Source: Mesorhizobium wenxiniae | Lineage (GTDB): Bacteria > Pseudomonadota > Alphaproteobacteria > Rhizobiales > Rhizobiaceae | Direction of reading: 5' to 3' | DNA: 64,000 bases | Assembly: GCF_002284535.1 (NCBI RefSeq) | Contig: NZ_NPKH01000020.1 | Location: 248,001-312,000, forward strand | In this document: one piece after another, positions 45,541-54,862 of the stretch | How positions within the stretch are numbered: the stretch's first letter is position 1 | Layout: each line of letters starts with the position of its first letter | Translations under genes and position numbers: made by a program | Notes under the pieces: generated by a model | Told to the model about the DNA's origin: nothing | Seen by the model: only the letters and a program-made list of their open reading frames with translations | The model's database searches: none

Positions 45541-46260
45541 ATGCGCCAAGCGATTCAGCGCATTGCGTTTTGCGCCCTGCTGTCGGCTGCCGATACCGCC
45601 CCTGTCCTTTCCGCGGACCTCCCCGCCGGCTTCGTTCGGCTGGCCGACATCGATCCCACCATCCGGCAGGACGTCCGCTATGCCCGCACAGTCAATTTCC
45701 TGCGCCGCAAGGCGGCCGGCTACGACGCGCCAGTATGCATCCTCACCGGGCGAGCGGCGGAAGCGCTCTCCGGCGTCCAGAAAGCGATTGCCGAAGGCCT
45801 GACGCTGGTCGTCTTTGACTGCTACCGCCCTGCGCGCGCCGTCTCCGACATGGGCGAATGGACGAGAGAAGGCGGACCACCCGACCCGCAATGGTATCCA
45901 GCGGTCAAGCGAAAGGACCTCATCGCCAAAGGCTATGTCGGTGAACTGTCGACGCATTCGCGCGGCTCGACCGTCGATGTCGCCATCGCGCGAGTCGACC
46001 GCAACACCGCTCCGAAACAGGCCTGTGGCGCGCCCGATGCCGACACGCTCGATTTCGGCACCGGGTTCGACTGTTTCGACCCGATGAGCGAAACGGCGCA
46101 CCGTCCGCTCGCCGGGGAAGCAACCGCAAATCGCAAGAGGCTTGTCGAGGCCATGCGCGCCGGCGGCTTCAGGAATTATGCCCGCGAATGGTGGCATTTC
46201 ACGCTGGAAAACGAGCCGTTTCCAAAGCAGCGTTTCGATTTTCCCCTCACCGCCGACTAA
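45541..46260 (+). CDS. D-alanyl-D-alanine dipeptidase, VanX/DdpX-like (M15 family)
   Basis: A 239-residue periplasmic Zn peptidase. It starts at the ATG right after the pbpC stop at 45539; a longer TTG start is less likely. A signal-like N-terminus precedes DLPAGFVRLADIDPTIRQDV. The active-site pattern matches VanX: R97 in DCYRPARA, H139 and D146 in THSRGSTVDVA, and E216 and H219 in EWWHF. The spacings (7 and 3) equal those of VanX H116/D123 and E181/H184. It cleaves D-Ala-D-Ala and may recycle or trim wall dipeptide. Coupling to pbpC suggests a shared wall-maintenance role. Confidence 0.93.
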   Translation: MRQAIQRIAFCALLSAADTAPVLSADLPAGFVRLADIDPTIRQDVRYARTVNFLRRKAAGYDAPVCILTGRAAEALSGVQKAIAEGLTLVVFDCYRPARAVSDMGEWTREGGPPDPQWYPAVKRKDLIAKGYVGELSTHSRGSTVDVAIARVDRNTAPKQACGAPDADTLDFGTGFDCFDPMSETAHRPLAGEATANRKRLVEAMRAGGFRNYAREWWHFTLENEPFPKQRFDFPLTAD

Positions 46261-46503
46261 ATCACTGATCGCTGCGAAGCAAATCGCGTCCAGACCACAT
46301 CGAGCCATAGCCGTGGCGCCACTTTTCTCCAGATAGATCGCTGCATGAGCCCGGATTCGGTACCCCGCCGTTGAGAGGAAAGAATTTCTTCATAAGGCCA
46401 AAGATCGGCGGAAAATTGCTTCGAACGGACAAAAAAAGCAACATTGAGTGCATCTAATTTCTATTAATTCAGTAGATTTGCAGCGATCTCAACGGAGGCG
46501 TAA

Positions 46504-47532
46504 ATGACCAATCCTCATTTCAGGAAACTGCTCGGCGCCCTGGTCGCTGCATCGGTCCAATTCGGAACACTCGGTTTCGCGTTTGCCGATACCACCATCC
46601 TCAACGTGTCCTATGATCCGACGCGTGAGCTGTACAAGCAATTCGACGAGGCCTTTGTCGCCCACTGGAAGGCCGAGACCGGTGAGACGGTAACCGTCCA
46701 GCAATCGCATGGCGGGTCGGGCGCACAGGCCCGCGCCGTGATCGACGGCCTCGACGCCGACGTGGTGACGCTGGCGCTCGAAGGCGACATCAACGCCATC
46801 GTCTCGAAATCGAAGAAGATCAATCCCGACTGGAGGACCAAGTTCGAGAACAATTCGGCGCCCTACACCTCGACCATCGTCTTCCTCGTCCGCAAGGGCA
46901 ACCCGAAGGGCATCCACGACTGGGGCGATCTGGTCAAGGACGACGTCCAAGTGATCACGCCAAACCCCAAGACCTCGGGCGGCGCACGCTGGAACTATCT
47001 CGCCGCCTGGGCCTATGCCAACGCCAAGGATGGCGGCGACGAAGCCAAGACCAAGGAATTCGTTGGCAATCTCTACGGTCATGTTCCGGTGCTCGACACC
47101 GGTGCGCGCGGCGCGACCGTAACCTTCGCGCAAAAGGGCCTGGGCGACGTGCTGCTGGCCTGGGAAAACGAGGCCTATCTGGCGCTCGACGAGTTCGGCG
47201 CCGACAATTTCGACATCGTCTACCCGCCGACCTCGATCCTGGCCGAGCCGCCCGTCGCTGTGGTCGACGCCAATGTCGATGCCAAGGGCACGCGAAAAGT
47301 CGCCGAAGCCTATCTGAGCTACCTCTACTCCAAGGAAGGCCAGACGCTGATCGCCAAAAACCATTATCGCCCGTCGAAGCCCGACCTGGTGCCGGCGGAG
47401 GACCTCGCCAAACTGCCGGAGATCAAGCTGATCACCATCGACGATCCACTTTTTGGCGGTTGGAAGAAGGCGCAGCCTTACCATTTCGGCGATGGTGGTA
47501 TATTCGACCAGATCTATAAGCCGGCCCAGTAG
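46504..47532 (+). CDS. sbp: Sulfate ABC transporter substrate-binding protein
   Basis: A 342-residue periplasmic protein of the Sbp/CysP family, with a signal peptide ending LGFAFADTT (about residue 29). Conserved segments are [56 protein letters not shown]-like ([20 protein letters not shown]) and [19 protein letters not shown]. It binds sulfate or thiosulfate. The ribosome binding site is GGAGGC. It begins the sbp-cysT-cysW-cysA operon. The 243 bp upstream (46261-46503) contains an AT-rich patch, TCTATTAATTCAGTAGA, that could hold a promoter or regulator site. Confidence 0.95.
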   Translation: MTNPHFRKLLGALVAASVQFGTLGFAFADTTILNVSYDPTRELYKQFDEAFVAHWKAETGETVTVQQSHGGSGAQARAVIDGLDADVVTLALEGDINAIVSKSKKINPDWRTKFENNSAPYTSTIVFLVRKGNPKGIHDWGDLVKDDVQVITPNPKTSGGARWNYLAAWAYANAKDGGDEAKTKEFVGNLYGHVPVLDTGARGATVTFAQKGLGDVLLAWENEAYLALDEFGADNFDIVYPPTSILAEPPVAVVDANVDAKGTRKVAEAYLSYLYSKEGQTLIAKNHYRPSKPDLVPAEDLAKLPEIKLITIDDPLFGGWKKAQPYHFGDGGIFDQIYKPAQ

Positions 47533-47564
47533 ACCCAGTAAGCAAGACTCTAGATCAGGACGAC

Positions 47565-48416
47565 ATGACCACAGCACCCGCAAAGGCGGGGTGGCGGTTC
47601 AGACAGCCGAGCGTCATTCCGGGTTTCGGATTGACGCTCGGCTTCTCTCTTGCCTACCTCACGCTCATCATCCTCATTCCCCTTTCGGGGCTGGTCTGGC
47701 GATCGGCCGCGCTCGGCTGGGCCGATTTCTGGGCGATCGCCACCGACCGCCGCACCATCAATGCGCTTGAAATCAGCTTCGGCACCGCCTTCATTGCCGC
47801 CGCGGTCAATGTCGTCTTCGGCACGATCGTCGCCTGGGTACTGGTGCGCTACAACTTTCCTGGCCGCCGCATCGTCGATGCCATGGTCGACCTGCCCTTC
47901 GCCTTGCCGACGGCGGTGGCCGGTATCGCGCTGACCACGCTCTACGCGCCGAATGGCTGGCTCGGGAGCCTGCTGGCACCGCTCGGCATCAAGGTCGCCT
48001 ACACGCCGCTCGGCATCGTCATAGCGCTGATCTTCATCGGGCTGCCTTTTGTCGTGCGCACCGTTCAGCCGATCATGGAGGAGATCGACAAGGAGGTGGA
48101 GGAAGTGGCCGCGACGCTCGGCGCCAATCGCTTCCAGACCATCGCCCGGGTTCTGCTTCCGGGCCTGGCGCCGGCCATCGTCACCGGTTTCGCGCTGGCT
48201 TTCGCACGCGGTGTTGGCGAGTACGGCTCCGTCATCTTCATCGCCGGCAATCTGCCCTACAAATCCGAGATCGCGCCGCTTCTGATCGTCATCCGGCTGG
48301 AGGAATACAATTATGCGGCGGCGACCGCGATCGCGGCGATCATGCTCGCTTTGTCGTTCGTGATGCTGCTGGTCATCAATCTGGTGCAGACGTGGAGCCG
48401 CAAGCGCTATGGCTGA
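47565..48416 (+). CDS. cysT: Sulfate ABC transporter permease CysT
   Basis: A 283-residue inner-membrane protein with six hydrophobic spans, starting near [20 protein letters not shown]. The EAA-type loop is [22 protein letters not shown]. The family signature [17 protein letters not shown] is present. It forms the sulfate channel with CysW. The start lies 32 bp after sbp, and its 3' end overlaps cysW by 8 bp. Confidence 0.95.
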   Translation: MTTAPAKAGWRFRQPSVIPGFGLTLGFSLAYLTLIILIPLSGLVWRSAALGWADFWAIATDRRTINALEISFGTAFIAAAVNVVFGTIVAWVLVRYNFPGRRIVDAMVDLPFALPTAVAGIALTTLYAPNGWLGSLLAPLGIKVAYTPLGIVIALIFIGLPFVVRTVQPIMEEIDKEVEEVAATLGANRFQTIARVLLPGLAPAIVTGFALAFARGVGEYGSVIFIAGNLPYKSEIAPLLIVIRLEEYNYAAATAIAAIMLALSFVMLLVINLVQTWSRKRYG

Positions 48417-49293
48417 TCCGGAGATCAAATCCTACGCACCGCACCACGAAAGCCAGTCGGCGGCAGTGACCGAAAGCCGCCCGGCGAAAGCCGTGCTGAT
48501 GATCGTGACCTTTGCCTTCCTCGGCATTTTCCTGCTCTTGCCGCTGATCGTCGTCTTCAACGAAGCCTTCGCAAAGGGCCTCAGTGCTTATACGGAGGCG
48601 CTGACCAACCCAGACACGCGCTCGGCGATCCACCTGACACTGCTGGTGGCGGCGATCTCGGTGCCACTCAATGTCGTCTTCGGCATCTCCGCCGCTTGGG
48701 CGATCGCCAAGTTCGAGTTCAAGGGCAAAGCCTTCCTCACCACGCTCATCGATCTGCCGTTTTCGGTCTCGCCGGTCATTTCCGGCCTGGTCTATGTGCT
48801 TTTGTTCGGAGCACAGGGCCTGCTCGGCGCCTGGCTGAAGGCGCATGGCATCGTCATCCTGTTTGCCGTGCCGGGCATCGTGCTCGCCACCATCTTCGTC
48901 ACTTTCCCGTTCGTCGCCCGCGAACTGATTCCCTTGATGCAGGAACAGGGCAATGGCGACGAGGAGGCAGCGCTGTCGCTCGGCGCCAATGGCTGGCAGG
49001 CGTTCTGGTACGTGACGCTGCCCAACGTCAAATGGGGGCTGCTCTACGGCGTCTTGTTGTGCAATGCCCGCGCCATGGGCGAGTTCGGCGCGGTCTCCGT
49101 CGTGTCGGGCCACATACGCGGATTGACCAACACCATGCCGCTGCATGTCGAAATCCTGTATAACGAGTACAATGCCGCAGCCGCCTTCGCCGTCGCTTCC
49201 CTACTTGCGGGCCTGGCGCTCGTCACGCTGGTCTTGAAAACACTTCTCGAAATGCGCTACGGCGCCGAGCTCGCCGCGACGCGCGGACACTAG
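48409..49293 (+). CDS. cysW: Sulfate ABC transporter permease CysW
   Basis: A 294-residue inner-membrane protein with the cysW pattern: [37 protein letters not shown], the EAA-type loop [20 protein letters not shown] and [19 protein letters not shown]. It pairs with CysT. Its ATG overlaps the cysT stop, which implies translational coupling. An 81-bp gap to cysA follows. Confidence 0.95.
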   Translation: MADPEIKSYAPHHESQSAAVTESRPAKAVLMIVTFAFLGIFLLLPLIVVFNEAFAKGLSAYTEALTNPDTRSAIHLTLLVAAISVPLNVVFGISAAWAIAKFEFKGKAFLTTLIDLPFSVSPVISGLVYVLLFGAQGLLGAWLKAHGIVILFAVPGIVLATIFVTFPFVARELIPLMQEQGNGDEEAALSLGANGWQAFWYVTLPNVKWGLLYGVLLCNARAMGEFGAVSVVSGHIRGLTNTMPLHVEILYNEYNAAAAFAVASLLAGLALVTLVLKTLLEMRYGAELAATRGH

Positions 49294-49374
49294 ATGAAAT
49301 AAAGAGTTTGATGTCGCCCAAAGTGCGTAGCAGTTTCGGGATAACGACATGCATCGACAAAAAAGGGACGGTTG

Positions 49375-50415
49375 ATGGAAGTTCGCGTTGCCAACGTGCG
49401 CAAGGAGTTTGAGCGGTTTCCGGCCCTCCACGACGTTTCGCTCGACATCAAGTCCGGCGAGCTGATCGCGTTGCTCGGACCCTCCGGCTCCGGCAAGACG
49501 ACGCTGCTCAGGCTGATCGCCGGGCTGGAGCGGCCGACGAAAGGAACGATCTTCTTCGGCGAGGAGGATGCGTCGCAAAAGTCGATCCAGGAGCGCAATG
49601 TCGGCTTTGTCTTCCAGCATTATGCGTTGTTTCGCCATATGACGGTCGCCGACAATATCGGCTTCGGCCTCAAGGTCCGGCACGGGCCGACACGTCCGTC
49701 GGCGCAGGAAATCCGCCGCCGTGCCTCCGAGCTTCTCGACCTCGTCCAGCTTTCCGGCTTGGAAAAGCGCTATCCGGCGCAGCTTTCGGGCGGCCAGCGC
49801 CAACGCGTGGCGCTTGCCCGCGCCATGGCGATCGAACCGGCCGTGCTTTTGCTCGACGAGCCGTTCGGAGCGCTCGACGCCCAGGTCCGCCGCGAGCTGC
49901 GCCGCTGGCTGCGCGACATCCACGACGCTACCGGCTACACCACGGTCTTTGTCACCCATGACCAGGAAGAAGCGCTTGAGCTTGCCGACCGCGTCGTGGT
50001 GATGAGCCAGGGCAGCATCGAGCAGGTCGGCACCGCCGATGAAATCTACGACACGCCGAATTCGCCCTTCGTCTACGGCTTCATCGGTGAATCGAGCTCG
50101 CTTCCCGTCAAGATCGAGGACGGCCAGGTCTGGATCGCCGATCGCCCGATCGGGCTGTCCGCGCCGCAGGCACCGCAAGGCGAAGCGACGCTGTTCTTCC
50201 GTCCGCACGATGTCGAACTGGTAGACGAATGCAACGGCTGCATCGCCGGCACGGTCGCCGCCAGCCGCCGCGTCGCCGGCACCAGACGGGTGGAGCTCGA
50301 AATTGGCGGCGAGCGTCAGCGGGTCGAGGTCGAGCTGCCCGTCGACCATCCGGCGGCGCAGAAAAGCCGGGTGGCCTTCAGGCCGCGGCGCTGGAAGCTT
50401 TTTCCAGCTGTGTAG
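49375..50415 (+). CDS. cysA: Sulfate ABC transporter ATP-binding protein CysA
   Basis: A 346-residue ATPase from the ATG at 49375, preceded by AGGGACG; a TTG one codon earlier is less likely. It has Walker A GPSGSGKTT (about 34-42), signature LSGGQRQR, Walker B LLLDEPFGALDAQ and the switch His in VTHDQEEA. A C-terminal TOBE-like part (about 240-346) contains FFRPHDVEL. It energises CysTW. A hairpin at 50441-50461 after the stop separates it from the second sbp gene. Confidence 0.95.
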   Translation: MEVRVANVRKEFERFPALHDVSLDIKSGELIALLGPSGSGKTTLLRLIAGLERPTKGTIFFGEEDASQKSIQERNVGFVFQHYALFRHMTVADNIGFGLKVRHGPTRPSAQEIRRRASELLDLVQLSGLEKRYPAQLSGGQRQRVALARAMAIEPAVLLLDEPFGALDAQVRRELRRWLRDIHDATGYTTVFVTHDQEEALELADRVVVMSQGSIEQVGTADEIYDTPNSPFVYGFIGESSSLPVKIEDGQVWIADRPIGLSAPQAPQGEATLFFRPHDVELVDECNGCIAGTVAASRRVAGTRRVELEIGGERQRVEVELPVDHPAAQKSRVAFRPRRWKLFPAV

Positions 50416-50440
50416 AAGGCTGTATCTAAGCGGGCTACCT

Positions 50441-50461
50441 CGGCGTGCTGAGAACACGCCG
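50441..50461. terminator. Hairpin after cysA
   Basis: CGGCGTG pairs with CACGCCG around a 7-nt loop, just downstream of the cysA stop. A short T-rich stretch follows further on but is not adjacent. It may be a weak terminator or processing site between the transporter genes and the second sbp. Confidence 0.5.
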
Positions 50462-50615
50462 AAATGCATCTGCTTGGAAGAAAATCCTTTCAACGGGCCG
50501 ATTCGGCAATGCTTTTTCTCACAGCAACACCATAGATCCGGGTTGCATGCCTCGTCGCGTCGGGCATCGCCCGATTATCCTTCTGCGATAAACGGCATTT
50601 CAGGAGCCTGTTTTC

Positions 50616-51602
50616 ATGAAGCGATTTTTGCTTGGCGTCGCCACATTGGCCGGCCTGTTCCTGGCATCCTCCCAAGCGTGGTCGGCCGACAAATTGCTGA
50701 ACGCGTCCTATGATGTCGGCCGCGAACTGTTTGCGCAGGTGAACAAGGCCTTCGTCGCCGAGCACCCCGGCGTGACCATAGATCAGTCGCATGCCGGGAC
50801 GTCGGCGCAGGCACGTGCCATCGCCGAGGGCCTCGGCGCCGATGTCGTCACCTTCAACCAGGTCATCGACATCGACTTCCTGGTCTCGAAGGGTCTTATC
50901 TCCGCCGACTGGCAGAAGGACTTCCCCGACAACGCCTCGCCTTTCTATTCGCTGCCGTCCTTCCTGGTGCGCGCCGGCAATCCGAAGAACATCAAGGATT
51001 GGGACGATCTCGTGCGCGACGACGTGCAGGTGATCTTCCCCAATCCGAAAACGTCGGGTAATGCGCGCTACACCTATCTTGCGGCCACCGCCTACGCAAA
51101 GGAAGCCTTCAAGGGCGACGATGCCAAGGTGAAGGAATTCGTCACCAAACTGTTCAACAATGTCCCGATCTTCGACTCCGGCGGGCGCGCCGCGACCACC
51201 ACCTTCGTGCAGCGCGAGATCGGCGACGTGCTGATCACCTTCGAGTCGGAAACGCGCGGCGTCCGCAGGGAGTATGGCGATGACAAGTTCGAGCAGGTGA
51301 CGCCTTCGGTCAGCCTGCTGGCGGAGTTTCCGGTGGCGATTGTCGACACGGTCGCCGACGAGCATGGCACGCGTGACCTCGCCAGGACTTATCTGGACTT
51401 CCTCTACACGCCGCAGGGCCAGGACATCGCCGCCCGCAACGGACTGAGGGCTCGCGACGCGGCGGTCGCCGCCAAATACAAGGCTGAGTTTCCCGATGTC
51501 CGCCTGCTGACGGTGGAGGACGTCTTCGGCGGCTGGGCCAAGATCCAGGCCGAGCATTTCGCCGCGGGCGGATTGCTCGACAAGACTTATGGCAGCCGCT
51601 GA
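50616..51602 (+). CDS. Second sulfate ABC transporter substrate-binding protein
   Basis: A 328-residue Sbp-family paralogue of the 46504 gene, with signal peptide MKRFLLGVATLAGLFLASSQ and cleavage near WSA-DKL. Shared segments are LLNASYDVGRELFAQVNKAF, DQSHAGTSAQARAIAEGLGA, IFPNPKTSGNARYTYLAATA and FPVAIVDTVADEHGTRDLAR. Its start has an AGGAG signal (TTTCAGGAGC). It probably feeds the same CysTWA transporter with a related ligand such as thiosulfate or sulfate. Its own promoter likely lies in the 200-bp gap, and a clear terminator follows. Confidence 0.92.
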   Translation: MKRFLLGVATLAGLFLASSQAWSADKLLNASYDVGRELFAQVNKAFVAEHPGVTIDQSHAGTSAQARAIAEGLGADVVTFNQVIDIDFLVSKGLISADWQKDFPDNASPFYSLPSFLVRAGNPKNIKDWDDLVRDDVQVIFPNPKTSGNARYTYLAATAYAKEAFKGDDAKVKEFVTKLFNNVPIFDSGGRAATTTFVQREIGDVLITFESETRGVRREYGDDKFEQVTPSVSLLAEFPVAIVDTVADEHGTRDLARTYLDFLYTPQGQDIAARNGLRARDAAVAAKYKAEFPDVRLLTVEDVFGGWAKIQAEHFAAGGLLDKTYGSR

Positions 51603-51627
51603 GCAAGCGATCTTCGAACTTGAACCG

Positions 51628-51657
51628 AAAGCCGGCTTTTGCCGGCTTTCTTCGTTT
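51628..51657 (+). terminator. Rho-independent terminator after the second sbp
   Basis: AAAGCCGGC and GCCGGCTTT form a 9-bp stem with a TTTT loop (51628-51649), followed by CTTCGTTTT. This marks the end of the sulfate transport cluster. Confidence 0.85.
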
Positions 51658-51806
51658 TCGCGGTCCTAAAAGGTGATTTCGCGCATTTCCGGCCGCACCA
51701 TCCAAAACGTCACGAAGAATCAACGTGTTTGTGCCTACTGTGCCATCAGACGGCTTGTTTTCGCGAAACTGCGTCGTGCGACCAAACGTCATGATTTACA
51801 CACAAA

Positions 51807-51829
51807 CAACCGCCAGATGCGGGCGGTTG
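51807..51829 (+). promoter_or_regulatory. Hairpin in the leader of the Rrf2 gene
   Basis: CAACCGCC and GGCGGTTG form an 8-bp stem with a 7-nt loop, followed by GGGTTTT, 25 bp upstream of the start of the second Rrf2 gene. The U-rich tail makes it resemble an intrinsic terminator in a 5' leader. It could attenuate the downstream gene or end an upstream transcript. Confidence 0.45.
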
Positions 51830-51853
51830 GGGTTTTCGTGAACTGAATCGAGC

Positions 51854-52303
51854 ATGCTTACCAAAAAAGGCAAATACGGCCTCAAGGCCCTCGTGCATCT
51901 GTCAGGCTTGCCGGTCGGTCAGCTCGCATTCGTCAACGACATTGCCGTCGCCAACAACATCCCGAAGAAATTCCTGGATGCCATTCTGGGCGAATTGCGC
52001 AACGCCGGCTTCGTCCAGAGCCGCAAGGGCAAGGAAGGCGGCTATCGCCTCGCCCGGCCGGCCTCCGAGATCAAGATCGGCCATGTCGTGCGTGTCCTCG
52101 ACGGGCCGCTGGCGCCAATCCCTTGCGCCAGCCGCACCCAATATCAGCGCTGCGAGGATTGCGACGAGGCGACATGCCAGGTCCGGAACATGATGCTGGA
52201 GGTGCGCCAGGCGATCGCCGAGGTGCTGGACAATCGCAGCCTCGCCGCGATGCGGGATGCCGACAATGACGATTTTCCAGTCGAGCTGACGTCGCAAATC
52301 TGA
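51854..52303 (+). CDS. Rrf2-family transcriptional regulator, possibly sulfur or Fe-S responsive
   Basis: A 149-residue winged-helix regulator. The N-terminal helices (MLTKKGKYGLKALVHLSGL) lead to the recognition region NIPKKFLDAILGELRNAGF and the wing RKGKEGGYRLARP. A C-terminal Cys cluster is seen in PCASRTQYQRCEDCDEATC (four Cys). It resembles IscR, NsrR or CymR, which sense Fe-S or cysteine. Its place right after the sulfate genes suggests, but does not prove, control of sulfur uptake. It has its own leader and is convergent with gntK. Confidence 0.9.
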   Translation: MLTKKGKYGLKALVHLSGLPVGQLAFVNDIAVANNIPKKFLDAILGELRNAGFVQSRKGKEGGYRLARPASEIKIGHVVRVLDGPLAPIPCASRTQYQRCEDCDEATCQVRNMMLEVRQAIAEVLDNRSLAAMRDADNDDFPVELTSQI

Positions 52304-52341
52304 TCAGGCGCCCCTGAAGCGGATCCGCGCCGGCGACCGGC

Positions 52342-52890
52342 TCAGGAATTCGCCTCGAACAGGCTCACGACGTCGCCGACAATGTCGGCGATCGGGCGCG
52401 TCGCATCGAGCGTCAATGCGTTCTCGTCGGCTGCCGGCGCTTCTAGCGTGGCGAACTGGCTGTCGACCAGGCTTGCCGGCATGAAATGGCCCTGGCGGGA
52501 GCCGACACGCTGCTTCACGGTCGCGGGATCGATTTCCAGATAGAGGAAAACGATGTCCTGGCAAAAGCCGCGCAGACGCTCGCGGTAGCTGCGCTTTAGC
52601 GCCGAACAGGCGGCCACCACGCCCTGCCCATCGCCGACCGATCCCGCAATGCGCCGGCCGATCGCGTCGAGCCAGCCTTCGCGCAATGCGTCGGTCAGCG
52701 GCTCGCCGCTTGCCATGCGCGCGACGTTTTCCGGCGGATGCAGCCGGTCGCCCTCGACGAAGATGGCGCCCAACGCTGCGGCCAACGCTTCGCCGACGGC
52801 CGATTTGCCACAACCGGCGACGCCCATCACTACGACGGCCGGTGCGGGCCGAACGCGATGCCCCTGCGTTTGTGCTGCCTTTTCGTCCAC
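52342..52890 (-). CDS. gntK: Gluconokinase
   Basis: A 182-residue kinase from a GTG at 52890, 8 bp after the stop of the upstream permease gene; the longer minus-strand frame is not coding above this point. The P-loop GVAGCGKSA is at about 23-31. Family segments follow: FVEGDRLHPPENVARMASGE, PLTDALREGWLDAI, ACSALKRSYRERLRG and RQGHFMPASLVDSQFATLE. It phosphorylates D-gluconate to 6-phosphogluconate for the Entner-Doudoroff or pentose phosphate route. It is the last gene of the sugar ABC operon, suggesting the cargo is, or becomes, gluconate. Confidence 0.9.
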   Translation of the reverse strand: MDEKAAQTQGHRVRPAPAVVVMGVAGCGKSAVGEALAAALGAIFVEGDRLHPPENVARMASGEPLTDALREGWLDAIGRRIAGSVGDGQGVVAACSALKRSYRERLRGFCQDIVFLYLEIDPATVKQRVGSRQGHFMPASLVDSQFATLEAPAADENALTLDATRPIADIVGDVVSLFEANS

Positions 52891-52898
52891 GATGCGGG

Positions 52899-53894
52899 TC
52901 AGCGGCTGGCCGGCGCGCGGCCGTAAAGCAGGAGCATGGCTACGATGACGACGCCGTAGATGATCTGCCGCCCCGCCTCCGGCATCTGCATGACCGAAAG
53001 AATGGATTGCAAGAGCGTGATCAGGATGACGCCAGCGACCGTGCCGAGATACGAGCCGCGGCCGCCGAGGATCGAGGTGCCGCCAAGCACGACCGCTGCG
53101 ATCGACGGCAGGAGATAGGCGTCGCCCATCGACTGCGCCGCCTTGGAGGCATAGCCGGCCAGAAGCACGCCGCCGAAGGCGGAGAGCCCGCCGGACACGG
53201 CGAAGGCCATCAGCACGACGCGCCGCGTGTCGATGCCGGAGAGGTAGGCGGCGCGCTCGCGGTTGCCGATACCGTAGACGGTACGGCCGAAGCCGGTGCG
53301 GGTCAGCACGAAAATCATCGCAGCACCGATCAGCGCCCAGATGACGACCGCGTTGGGCACGCCCGGAATGGCAAAGCCGGTCGCCAGATAGCGCATCGCC
53401 CGGGTCGCCGAATCCTGCGGCGAGAACCCGCCCGTATAGACCACCATCAGCCCTTGCGCGACGGCATTGGTGGCGAGCGTGATGATCATCGAGGGAATGC
53501 GCAGATAAGCGACGCCGATGCCGTTGACGACGCCGATCGCGACACCGCAGCAGATGCCGAACGGGATCGCCAGCGCCACGCCGACCGGGCCGTAGGCGGC
53601 GGCCGCACATGCCATCATTGCGCCCGCCGCCACCGACCACGGCACCGACAGGTCGATCTGGCCGAGCAGGATGACTAGCATCATGCCGGTGGCGATGACG
53701 CCGAGAAACGAGGCCACCTTGAGCTGCTGCAGCAGATATTCCGGCGACAGGAAGCTGCGCGAATAGAGGCTGCCGACAAACAGCAGCAGCACGATGCAAG
53801 CAAAGGCGGTCAGCACCGCGGGATCAGCGCGGCGGATGAATTTCGGCATGCGGCCGGCGATGCCGCCGATGGTCGCTTCGCTCACAGGAACCAC
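52899..53894 (-). CDS. Sugar ABC transporter permease (RbsC/YjfF type)
   Basis: A 331-residue inner-membrane permease of the branched sugar family (BPD_transp_2). It has the conserved GVIATGMMLVILLGQIDLSV start segment, GIDTRRVVLMAFAVSGGLSA, and PSIAAVVLGGTSILGGRGS with its GGxSxxGG motif. It pairs with the second permease at 53882. The two overlap by 13 bp. Confidence 0.93.
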   Translation of the reverse strand: MVPVSEATIGGIAGRMPKFIRRADPAVLTAFACIVLLLFVGSLYSRSFLSPEYLLQQLKVASFLGVIATGMMLVILLGQIDLSVPWSVAAGAMMACAAAAYGPVGVALAIPFGICCGVAIGVVNGIGVAYLRIPSMIITLATNAVAQGLMVVYTGGFSPQDSATRAMRYLATGFAIPGVPNAVVIWALIGAAMIFVLTRTGFGRTVYGIGNRERAAYLSGIDTRRVVLMAFAVSGGLSAFGGVLLAGYASKAAQSMGDAYLLPSIAAVVLGGTSILGGRGSYLGTVAGVILITLLQSILSVMQMPEAGRQIIYGVVIVAMLLLYGRAPASR

Positions 53895-54862
53895 TCCAGC
53901 CGGTTACGGACCCTGAACAGGGCGAAGGCGCCGAGGCTGACGGCGATCAGCAGGATGACGCCCTGGAACAGCGGCTGCCAGAGCGGATCGAAATCGAAGA
54001 CGAAGAGCAGGTCGCCGATGGTACGGAAGGCGAGCGCGCCGAAGATCGCGCCGATGGCGCTGCCCTTGCCGCCGAACAATGAGACGCCGCCAAGCACCAC
54101 GGCGGCGATCGAGAACAGCGTATAGGCATTGCCGCTGGCATAGGCCGCCTCGCCCGTATAGGTGAAGAAGGTCAGGAACAGCCCGCCGATCGCGGCCAGC
54201 AGGCCGGCGAGCGCATAGGCGGCGAACTTGCCGCGGCGGATCGGCACGCCGGACATGTAGGCCGCCGTCTCCGACGATCCCGCGGCATAGGCCGCGCGGC
54301 CGAGCACCGATCGGCTGAACGGCACCCAGACCACGAGCAGGACGGCCAGCAGCGCCACCAGGCTCGCCGGCACCACGCCGAACAGCCGCCCGGTCAGCGC
54401 GTCGGCGAGATCCTCGTTGACCGAGCCGCCCGGGAACGGCCGAAGCAGCAGCGCGATGCCGAAATAGACCGCGCCGGTGGCGATGGTGGTGACGATCGGC
54501 TGCAGCCTTCCGTAGATGACGATGGCGCCGTTGATCGCCCCGCACAGCAGCCCGGTGCCGAGCACCGCGACGACGCCGAACGCGGTTTCGATGCCGGTGC
54601 CGATGACCAGCCATGAGGCCAGGCAGTTGGTCAGCAGAAAGATCATGCCGACGGAAAGGTCGATGCCGGCGGTGATCACCACCAGCGTCTGCGCCATGGC
54701 GACGAAGGCGAGCAGCACGCCCTTGTTGGAAGCCGTCTGCACGACATTGGCGGTAAAGCCCGCTGGATGGTTCGAGGTGTAGATCGTAAACATCACGATG
54801 AAGATGCCGAACGCCAGCAGCGTTCCGCGTTGTTCGGCAAGCCAGTAGCGCCAGTCCTTCAC
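53882..54862 (-). CDS. Sugar ABC transporter permease (YtfT type)
   Basis: A 326-residue permease of the same BPD_transp_2 family. It has VAMAQTLVVITAGIDLSVGM, a late FSIAAVVLGGVSLFGGKGSA segment and AAYMSGVPIRRGKFAAYALA. The start GTG at 54862 overlaps the ATPase stop (GTGA). Two different permease subunits with one ATPase resemble the YtfQRT-YjfF galactofuranose system. Confidence 0.93.
   Translation of the reverse strand: MKDWRYWLAEQRGTLLAFGIFIVMFTIYTSNHPAGFTANVVQTASNKGVLLAFVAMAQTLVVITAGIDLSVGMIFLLTNCLASWLVIGTGIETAFGVVAVLGTGLLCGAINGAIVIYGRLQPIVTTIATGAVYFGIALLLRPFPGGSVNEDLADALTGRLFGVVPASLVALLAVLLVVWVPFSRSVLGRAAYAAGSSETAAYMSGVPIRRGKFAAYALAGLLAAIGGLFLTFFTYTGEAAYASGNAYTLFSIAAVVLGGVSLFGGKGSAIGAIFGALAFRTIGDLLFVFDFDPLWQPLFQGVILLIAVSLGAFALFRVRNRLEWFL

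Noticed and set aside
52342..53799. 485-codon minus-strand frame
   Set aside because: Only its last 182 codons are real (gluconokinase). The upstream part is an out-of-frame reading of the sugar permease.
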